A DNA stretch of 7,175 bases from Clostridia bacterium (lineage in GTDB: Bacteria; Bacillota; Clostridia; HGM11327), in the NCBI GenBank assembly GCA_017935525.1, contig JAGBHJ010000191.1, positions 1 to 7,175 of the forward strand, read 5' to 3'. Under the pieces are notes generated by a model. That model searched no databases. It was not told where the DNA came from and saw nothing but the letters and a program-made list of their open reading frames with translations. Both the position numbers and the translations under genes were made by a program. Below are positions 1 through 4,125 of this stretch, in pieces (the first letter of the stretch is position 1; each line of letters begins with the position of its first letter).

Positions 1-280
1 CCGCATCCGTTACCCTTGTAACAAGGCCGTCAGTCTCCATCTTTTGCAGAGCAACGCTGACAGTAGGTGCTTTAAGGCGGGTAAGACAGGAGATCTCGCA
101 CTGTGTTCTGCCGTTTTCTGCGGCGAGGGCAAACAGGATATGCCTGTATCCGTCGGGTATGCCTGCCTGCTCGTTTGCGGAGCGAAGCTTGTCGTGGAAT
201 ATTTTGGAAACCTCGCGCACCAGCATCATTGTTGGGATGTCATCCGGATGCTCGTGAAAATCGTGACCGGGCTTTCTCAT
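1..280 (-). CDS. MarR-family winged-helix transcriptional regulator, N-terminal part (cut by window edge)
   Basis: The first 93 residues are readable from the ATG at 280-278; the C-terminal part lies outside the window. The protein starts MRKPGHDFHEHPDD and continues with an amphipathic helix (about 18-38), a second helix around YRHILFALAAENGR (45-58) and a helix-turn-helix around TQCEISCLTRLKAPTVSVAL (59-78), followed by KMETDGLVTRV leading into the wing. That order (dimerisation helix, then a winged HTH with 'TVS..L.KME..GLV.R') is the MarR pattern. MarR proteins bind DNA as dimers, usually repress nearby genes or themselves, and are released by small ligands or oxidants. The start is supported by AAAGGAG a few bases upstream and a perfect promoter. 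Target and ligand cannot be told from this fragment. Family assignment is an inference from the HTH sequence; I am fairly sure of it. Confidence 0.82.
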   Translation of the reverse strand, partial: MRKPGHDFHEHPDDIPTMMLVREVSKIFHDKLRSANEQAGIPDGYRHILFALAAENGRTQCEISCLTRLKAPTVSVALQKMETDGLVTRVTDA

Positions 281-324
281 AACTGCAACTCCTTTCTGTT
301 ATAATGGACTGTCGGTCTACCCCA

Positions 325-353
325 ATTATACAATATAAAACCCGATTTGTCAA
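325..353 (-). promoter_or_regulatory. Sigma-A promoter for the MarR-type gene
   Basis: On the minus strand the -35 is TTGACA (353-348) and the -10 is TATAAT (330-325), with a spacer of exactly 17 bp, a full consensus match. Transcription should start near 318, giving a leader of about 38 nt with AAAGGAG before the ATG at 280. The -35 begins only 10 bp after the stop codon of the lipid kinase gene, and no terminator is visible between them, so kinase transcripts may read into the regulator. A short imperfect dyad (GAC-CGACA-GTC, about 308-318) lies at the start site and could be a weak operator; that is speculative. Confidence 0.85.
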
Positions 354-363
354 TGGATTTTGT

Positions 364-1233
364 TTACTTGGTGAACATTTTCAGACTGTCGTGGACTACA
401 CGAACGTCAAACTTAAGGTCGTGGTATATCTCGCCGTCGATCTCAATATCTGTGGGCTTGTCAAAGAGAGCCTCCACGTGCTCAACGTTTGTGAATTCGG
501 ACTGCTTGATGTCCAGTATCTTACCTGCGGCAAGGTGTATGAGTGCATTGGGCTTGTGGTACCACTTCATGCTGTTTACAAGCACGTAATCCAGCTTGCC
601 GTCGGAAATATCCGCATGGGGAGCGATAACTATGCTGCCACCGAAGCATTTGCCGTTGGCAACGGAGAGAATAAAGGTCTCCCTTTCTGCCTTTACGCCG
701 TCGGCAATGGCTGTTAAATGAGGATATTTATAGCAGAAAACGCTGACGAGGGTGGCAATGGCATATTTGAATTTGCCCTTTAACACCTTGCTGTTGTAGC
801 AACGCTTAAGGATATCCACGTCAACGCCCGTGCCCATGACGTTGATGCCGCGCACACCGGAGCATTCCATGTAATCCACAGACCTTGTTTTGCCGTTGAG
901 TATTATGTCCAGAGCCTTGTAAGGGTCAAGGGGGATACCCGCAGAGGACGCAAAGTCGTTACCGCTGCCGCAGGGGATAAGACCCAAGGTTACGGCGGAG
1001 GTGTCGCTGATGCCGTTCAATACGTCGTGGAGAGTGCCGTCACCGCCGATGACAATGACGTTTTCTACACCATTTGAGGTTATTTCGCGGGCGATGTCGA
1101 TAGTGTTTTGCTTGCTGGTGGTAAAGTGGAATTCGTGCGGAATATCCATAGCTTCCAGACTTTGCTTGAGCATCTGGGCGTATTCGCTTGCTTTGCTGTG
1201 ACCTGATTTGGGATTACATATAAAATTCAGCAT
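364..1233 (-). CDS. Diacylglycerol/lipid kinase, YegS/BmrU (DAGK catalytic domain) family
   Basis: A 289-residue protein, the normal length for bacterial soluble DgkB/YegS-type kinases. The hallmarks are in order: NPKSG at 7-11, the nucleotide-binding GGDGT at 63-67 with following LHDVLNG, PCGSGNDFA at 87-95, APHADISDGKLD at 204-215 and the C-terminal EIDGE at 264-268. These enzymes phosphorylate diacylglycerol or a related lipid with ATP at the inner face of the membrane. In Gram-positives DgkB recycles the diacylglycerol released by lipoteichoic acid synthesis, but members of the family act on other lipids, so substrate is inferred only. The ATG at 1233-1231 is preceded by AAAGGA with 8 bases between and by a perfect promoter. 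The gene is divergent from asnA and followed by the MarR-type gene on the same strand. No membrane segment is seen, as expected for this soluble peripheral family. Confidence 0.93.
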   Translation of the reverse strand: MLNFICNPKSGHSKASEYAQMLKQSLEAMDIPHEFHFTTSKQNTIDIAREITSNGVENVIVIGGDGTLHDVLNGISDTSAVTLGLIPCGSGNDFASSAGIPLDPYKALDIILNGKTRSVDYMECSGVRGINVMGTGVDVDILKRCYNSKVLKGKFKYAIATLVSVFCYKYPHLTAIADGVKAERETFILSVANGKCFGGSIVIAPHADISDGKLDYVLVNSMKWYHKPNALIHLAAGKILDIKQSEFTNVEHVEALFDKPTDIEIDGEIYHDLKFDVRVVHDSLKMFTK

Positions 1234-1270
1234 GTTTTTGTCCTTTGCAACAAATTATTCTATTTATTCA

Positions 1271-1299
1271 ATTATATAGTAAAATGCAAAATTTGTCAA
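1271..1299 (-). promoter_or_regulatory. Sigma-A promoter for the lipid kinase gene
   Basis: On the minus strand, TTGACA (1299-1294) and TATAAT (1276-1271) are separated by 17 bp. The start would fall near 1264, giving a leader of about 30 nt that carries AAAGGA in front of the ATG at 1233. It faces away from the asnA promoter; the two -35 boxes are 53 bp apart. Confidence 0.85.
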
Positions 1300-1352
1300 T
1301 ATATTGGAGAAAATTTGATGTAAAATATTTTATTCCGTCCCGCAAAAAACAG

Positions 1353-1381
1353 TTGACACAACTGCCTTCCCGTGCTATAAT
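1353..1381 (+). promoter_or_regulatory. Sigma-A promoter with extended -10 for asnA
   Basis: TTGACA (1353-1358), a 17-bp spacer and TATAAT (1376-1381), with TGC directly before the -10 (1373-1375), i.e. an extended -10 element. The start would be near 1388, leaving a leader of only about 27 nt, too short for a riboswitch or T-box, so any control by asparagine or nitrogen would have to act on the DNA. The Shine-Dalgarno AAGGAAG (1401-1407) lies 7 bases before the ATG. The AT-rich DNA just upstream (1261-1340) could serve as an UP element. Confidence 0.88.
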
Positions 1382-1414
1382 TATAGAATAGTTCAGAATA
1401 AAGGAAGCATATAT

Positions 1415-2422
1415 ATGAGTAAATTCATAAAACCGGAGAATTACAGATCCACCCTTACAATATACGAAACACAGACCGCCATCGGTTACCTCAAAAGAAA
1501 GTTTGAGAGGGAGCTTTCCCAGGCGTTGAACCTCAAAAGAGTTACAGCCCCCTTGTTTGTTGAGCCAAAGACAGGTCTTAACGACAACCTCAATGGCTTT
1601 GAACGCCCCGTAACCTTTGATATTGCGGAAAACGGCGCTATAGCCGAGGTGGTACACTCCCTTGCAAAGTGGAAAAGAATGGCTCTCCACAAGTATAACT
1701 TCAACGTAGGCGAGGGCTTGTATACGGATATGAACGCCATCCGCCGTGACGAGGAAATGGACAATCTCCACTCCATATACGTTGACCAGTGGGATTGGGA
1801 AAAGGTTATTGACGAGGGTATGCGTAACGAGGAGTACCTTAAGAGTACGGTGCAGGGCATAGTTGACGCCATCTGCAACACCTACGAGAGTATCAAGGAG
1901 ATTTACCCAAGGATCAAGACTACCATCTGCCGACAGGTTACATTTGTTACCACCCAGGAGCTGGAGGATATGTACCCCGACCTTACCCCCAAGCAGAGGG
2001 AAACGGAGATAACCAGAAAGCACCGCACGGTATTTATCATGCAGATAGGTGACCTTCTTAAGTCGGGTAAAAAGCACGACGGCAGAGCTCCCGATTACGA
2101 TGACTGGCATCTTAACGGCGATATTATGCTGTGGCATGACGCTCTTGACTGTGCAGTGGAGGTGTCTTCCATGGGTATCCGTGTGGACGCAAAGGCTCTC
2201 GAATATCAGCTGGAAAAGGCGGGATGTACGGACAGGCGCGAACTTGACTTCCATAAGATGCTGTTGAACGGTCAGCTGCCGTTGACAATGGGCGGCGGTA
2301 TCGGTCAGTCCCGTATGTGTATGGTGTGGCTGCAGAAGGCGCACATCGGTGAGGTGCAGGTATCCGTATGGGACGATGAGACCGCAAGACTTTGCAAGGA
2401 GAATGGAATAATTCTGCTGTAA
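1415..2422 (+). CDS. asnA: Aspartate-ammonia ligase (asparagine synthetase A)
   Basis: A 335-residue protein, essentially the length of Escherichia coli AsnA (330). It makes asparagine from aspartate, ammonia and ATP, releasing AMP and PPi, and has no glutaminase domain, unlike AsnB. The fold is that of a class II aminoacyl-tRNA synthetase core. Visible family signatures are the N-terminal YETQTAIGYLK (17-27), the DQWDWEK block (124-130), GRAPDYDDW (223-231), EVSSMGIRVD (249-258) and the motif-3-like GGGIGQSR (293-300), which carries the ATP-binding arginine. The ATG is supported by AAGGAAG and by the conserved N-terminal sequence starting at residue 1. The gene is monocistronic: it has its own promoter and is followed by a new promoter at 2439. 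No frameshift or missing motif is seen. Confidence 0.96.
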   Translation: MSKFIKPENYRSTLTIYETQTAIGYLKRKFERELSQALNLKRVTAPLFVEPKTGLNDNLNGFERPVTFDIAENGAIAEVVHSLAKWKRMALHKYNFNVGEGLYTDMNAIRRDEEMDNLHSIYVDQWDWEKVIDEGMRNEEYLKSTVQGIVDAICNTYESIKEIYPRIKTTICRQVTFVTTQELEDMYPDLTPKQRETEITRKHRTVFIMQIGDLLKSGKKHDGRAPDYDDWHLNGDIMLWHDALDCAVEVSSMGIRVDAKALEYQLEKAGCTDRRELDFHKMLLNGQLPLTMGGGIGQSRMCMVWLQKAHIGEVQVSVWDDETARLCKENGIILL

Positions 2423-2438
2423 TTTTTTTGAAAAAGGC

Positions 2439-2467
2439 TTGACAATATATATATGGTATATTATAAA
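2439..2467 (+). promoter_or_regulatory. Sigma-A promoter for a structured leader/small RNA
   Basis: TTGACA (2439-2444), a 17-bp spacer made largely of AT repeats, and TATAAA (2462-2467). It begins 17 bp after the asnA stop codon. Transcription should start near 2474, at the AAAAGGAGCAG stretch, so the first bases of the transcript would lead directly into the two hairpins described next. Confidence 0.78.
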
Positions 2468-2473
2468 TGAAAA

Positions 2474-2559
2474 AGGAGCAGTACCGCGGACAACGGCACT
2501 ACAAGGTGAGTTTATGGCACACAGAGTACCCGTTGGCGGGTGGACTGTGTGCCTTTTTT
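2474..2559 (+). ncRNA. Putative small structured RNA or attenuated leader (about 85 nt)
   Basis: Bounded by a consensus promoter and an intrinsic terminator, this is a complete minimal transcription unit with no convincing protein. Hairpin 1 pairs AGTACCG (2480-2486) with CGGCACT (2494-2500), with one A-C mismatch and loop CGGACAA. Hairpin 2 is the terminator (2516-2553), whose inner part is again AGTACCCG...CGGGTGGACT (2525-2546). The two hairpins thus share AGTACC on the 5' side and CGG..ACT on the 3' side, as if one module were present twice. GGCAC also occurs in both (2495-2499 and 2516-2520), so the upstream copy could compete for GTGCC at 2549-2553. I do not recognise a known riboswitch class. 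It may be a free small RNA or the leader of the lipoprotein gene at 2589. The 5' end is estimated from the promoter. Confidence 0.55.
2516..2559 (+). terminator. Rho-independent terminator in front of the lipoprotein gene
   Basis: A perfect 9-bp stem GGCACACAG (2516-2524) / CTGTGTGCC (2545-2553) encloses an inner 5-bp stem ACCCG (2528-2532) / CGGGT (2537-2541) with loop TTGG, and is followed at once by six T (2554-2559). This is a textbook intrinsic terminator. An alternative register pairs AGT (2525-2527) with ACT (2544-2546), leaving GG bulged. It stands only 29 bp before the lipoprotein start codon, so transcription of that gene from the 2439 promoter must pass it. Confidence 0.85.
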
Positions 2560-2588
2560 ATACTAAAAAAGACAAAGGAGAAAGTATT

Positions 2589-3101
2589 ATGAAAAAGCTG
2601 TTTTTAACAATAACGTTAGCCCTACTGGTGCTGGCTTCGGCGTGTACGTCACCCTCACCCACACCGAGTGAGGTGGTTAATAACCCCACACCCACGCCTG
2701 CGGTGACTCCGTCACCATCGCCATCGGCTTATACTGCCGAGTACGTAAAGGTCAAGGCAAAGGATGGGCAGATGTATCAGCTTAAGCTGGTTAACGAGCA
2801 AGGGCAGAGAGTTTACCTTGTGGCAACGGACCAATTCACCATTACCATAGAGGAGTTTTTCCAACAAATGGGCATAGGCGAGGAAAGACTGTGCAAGGAT
2901 GAGGCGCTGGAAAAGGCTCCGCCAAAAACGTCGACGGAGAATAAGTCCTATTATTACGTGTATCTGACGTCAAATGAAAAGACGGAAAAGGCGGAAAGCT
3001 TAAACATTGGTTGTTATAACATACTGAACTACTACAAGCACGATGATAGGGGTATGTTCTATTACCAGTCAAGCGCAGTTACGCTCCCGGACGTCGGTTA
3101 A
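2589..3101 (+). CDS. Small unrecognised lipoprotein with Pro/Thr/Ser linker
   Basis: A 170-residue protein from the ATG at 2589, which has AAAGGAG (2574-2580) 8 bases upstream and gives an ideal lipoprotein signal: MKK, a hydrophobic core LFLTITLALLVL, then ASAC with the lipidated Cys at 19. The mature part opens with a Pro/Thr/Ser-rich stretch (20-47), a typical flexible linker holding a domain away from the membrane. The remaining globular part (about 50-170) is charged, has many Tyr, including YYYVY at 121-125, and only two Cys (102 and 142), which could form a disulfide. I do not recognise the domain. The frame is open upstream, with a possible earlier ATG at 2514, but starting there would put 25 extra residues ahead of the signal peptide. 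The gene sits behind a terminator, so it is either attenuated, transcribed by read-through, or driven by a promoter I do not see. Confidence 0.85.
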   Translation: MKKLFLTITLALLVLASACTSPSPTPSEVVNNPTPTPAVTPSPSPSAYTAEYVKVKAKDGQMYQLKLVNEQGQRVYLVATDQFTITIEEFFQQMGIGEERLCKDEALEKAPPKTSTENKSYYYVYLTSNEKTEKAESLNIGCYNILNYYKHDDRGMFYYQSSAVTLPDVG

Positions 3102-3127
3102 AATGATATTTGGCAATATGAGCTTTT

Positions 3128-3159
3128 CGGCGTGATGCTTTCAACGTAGCGTCACGCCG
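3128..3159 (+). repeat. Strong GC-rich hairpin (12-bp stem) in intergenic gap
   Basis: CGGCGTGATGCT (3128-3139) pairs with AGCGTCACGCCG (3148-3159): 12 bp with a single T-G wobble and an 8-base loop TTCAACGT; T3127-A3160 adds a thirteenth pair. It starts 26 bp after the lipoprotein stop codon, so it may stop or protect that transcript. Neither side has a clean run of T (ATCTTGCATTTG follows it; TTTT precedes it), so it is not a standard intrinsic terminator in either direction. It could be a 3'-end stabilising hairpin, a REP-like element or part of an unrecognised RNA. Together with 3175-3192 and the inverted repeat at 3274-3311, it accounts for most of the structure in the 3102-3382 gap. Confidence 0.7.
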
Positions 3160-3174
3160 ATCTTGCATTTGTGC

Positions 3175-3192
3175 CAAGGGCTGTGAGCCTTG
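3175..3192 (+). repeat. Second small hairpin
   Basis: CAAGGGCT (3175-3182) pairs with AGCCTTG (3186-3192) around a GTG loop, giving seven pairs with one bulged G. It lies 15 bases after the larger hairpin, so a transcript running through here would carry two adjacent stems. The DNA between 3193 and 3273 shows only weak AT pairing (TATAAA...TTTATA) and I see no gene in it. Confidence 0.45.
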
Positions 3193-3273
3193 CGGATCTA
3201 TGCGGTTGGCGTGTATAAAAACGTATTTGTTTATAACGGGTCTTGGTCCCATGATCGACATAACGCCTATCAC

Positions 3274-3311
3274 TTTTTACTCTACGTTTGATAGAGTCAT
3301 AAGAGTAAAAA
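3274..3311. promoter_or_regulatory. Bipartite inverted repeat upstream of the ABC operon promoter (possible operator)
   Basis: TTTTTACTCT (3274-3283) is matched perfectly by AGAGTAAAAA (3302-3311). Nested in it, ACTCTA (3279-3284) is matched by TAGAGT (3292-3297) with a 7-bp gap, so AGAGT occurs twice (3293 and 3302, 9 bp apart), both opposite the same ACTCT. It ends 17 bp before the -35 of the ABC operon and is not followed by a T run that would make it a terminator. Position and symmetry suggest a binding site for a dimeric regulator, but no regulator is encoded next to this operon, so the idea is inference. Confidence 0.4.
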
Positions 3312-3328
3312 AATACATCCTTTGTCTA

Positions 3329-3357
3329 TTGACATCCCGGGATTTTTGGAATATAAT
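3329..3357 (+). promoter_or_regulatory. Sigma-A promoter of the ABC operon, with palindrome in the spacer
   Basis: TTGACA (3329-3334) and TATAAT (3352-3357) are 17 bp apart. The start would be near 3364, leaving a leader of about 19 nt with CAGGAG (3371-3376) before the ATG at 3383. A perfect 10-bp palindrome ATCCCGGGAT (3334-3343) touches the -35 and fills the upstream half of the spacer. A protein bound there would block polymerase, so it is a candidate repressor site. The seven-A tract at 3307-3313 just upstream could act as an UP element. Confidence 0.85.
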
Positions 3358-3382
3358 ATAGAAAAACTTACAGGAGAAAAGT

Positions 3383-4111
3383 ATGATACAAATTCAGAAC
3401 ATTACAAAGTCCTACGGGGACTTTAAGGCCGTAGATGACGTCAGCTTTGACGTTCCCTCCGGCAGGATAGTGGGCTTCCTTGGCCCTAATGGCGCAGGAA
3501 AGACTACCACCATCAAGATCGTAACGGGCGTGCTGAATGCAGACAGCGGCAACGTGCTTATCAACGGTGTCAACAATCGCGCAAATCCCGTTGAGGCAAA
3601 AAAGCAGATAGGCTATATTCCCGACAATAACGACGTGTTTTTGCGCCTTAAGGGCATTGAGTACATAAACTTTATTGCGGATATGTACGGTGTTGACCCA
3701 CAGGTGCGCAAGGAGAGGATACAGAGATACAGCCATCTTTTTGAGATGGAAAACAATCTTAACGACAAGATAGTGTCCTATTCCCACGGCATGAGGCAAA
3801 AGATAGCCTCCATTGCTGTGTTGGTGACTGACCCTGCGGTATGGATACTTGACGAGCCTATGACGGGTCTTGATCCTAACTCGTTTGCAAAGCTGAAGAA
3901 GCTGATGCGTGAGCAGGCAGACATGGGTAAGACCGTGTTCTTTTCTACCCACGTGCTTGATGTGGCAGAGAAGATATGCGACGACGTTGCTATTATCAAG
4001 GGCGGCAAGCTGCAGTTTTACGGAACGTTGGAGCAGCTCAGAGAGGACGTTGGTAACGGCGGCTCGTTGGAGGAGCTTTTCCTTGAGCTTACAGAGGCTG
4101 ACGAGAATTGA
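3383..4111 (+). CDS. ABC transporter ATP-binding protein (ABC-2 exporter type)
   Basis: A 242-residue nucleotide-binding subunit that hydrolyses ATP to drive the permease encoded next to it, on the inner face of the membrane. Motifs in order: Walker A GPNGAGKTT (34-42), the Q-loop region IGYIPDNND (77-84), signature YSHGMRQK (133-140), Walker B VWILDEP with catalytic Glu158 (153-159), D-loop GLDP (162-165) and H-loop His190 in FFSTH. The C-terminal GSLEELFLELT (227-237) is typical of ATPases that partner ABC-2 permeases. Two motifs vary: Asp81 stands where the Q-loop glutamine is expected, and the signature is YSHGM rather than LSGGQ; both variants occur in this exporter subgroup as I know it. 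The start is set by CAGGAG 6 bases upstream. It is the first gene of a three-gene operon. The cargo is unknown. Confidence 0.93.
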   Translation: MIQIQNITKSYGDFKAVDDVSFDVPSGRIVGFLGPNGAGKTTTIKIVTGVLNADSGNVLINGVNNRANPVEAKKQIGYIPDNNDVFLRLKGIEYINFIADMYGVDPQVRKERIQRYSHLFEMENNLNDKIVSYSHGMRQKIASIAVLVTDPAVWILDEPMTGLDPNSFAKLKKLMREQADMGKTVFFSTHVLDVAEKICDDVAIIKGGKLQFYGTLEQLREDVGNGGSLEELFLELTEADEN

Positions 4112-4125
4112 TCGGGGTGAGCAAT

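Noticed and set aside
1268..2344. Long 358-residue reading frame on the minus strand opposite asnA
   Set aside because: It is antisense to a fully convincing asnA, its protein resembles no family, and it would run through the asnA promoter. It results from the codon pattern of asnA.
2400..2429. Terminator for asnA (AGAAT...ATTCT followed by seven T)
   Set aside because: The stem is five pairs, mostly A-T, lies inside the last codons and is separated from the T run by GCTGTAA. It is too weak to call.
2475..2559. T-box riboswitch, suggested by GTACCGCGG (2481-2489) and GGGTGGA (2538-2544)
   Set aside because: The two T-box pieces are in the wrong order and apart, there is no room for Stem I between promoter and terminator, and the downstream gene is a lipoprotein rather than an amino-acid gene. 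A covariance search with the T-box model would settle it.
2439..2588. Extension of the lipoprotein to a TTG start at 2439 (220 residues)
   Set aside because: The TTG is the -35 box itself, and the extension would put 50 residues ahead of a perfect lipoprotein signal peptide.
2467..2592. A 41-codon ORF (MKKEQYRGQRHYK...) ending in a TGA that overlaps the lipoprotein ATG by four bases
   Set aside because: Its ATG is the last base of the -10 box plus two, upstream of the expected transcript start, and it has no Shine-Dalgarno. Its body is the two hairpins. The ATGA overlap is probably chance.
3079..3273. 64-residue minus-strand ORF (MIGVMSIMGPRPV...) in the gap
   Set aside because: There is no Shine-Dalgarno, it overlaps the 3' end of the lipoprotein gene, and its sequence includes both arms of the strong hairpin at 3128-3159.
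3193..3273. Possible riboswitch or further structure in the remaining gap
   Set aside because: Only short AT pairing (TATAAA with TTTATA) and scattered GGCGT/ACGCC matches are visible, with no recognisable motif.
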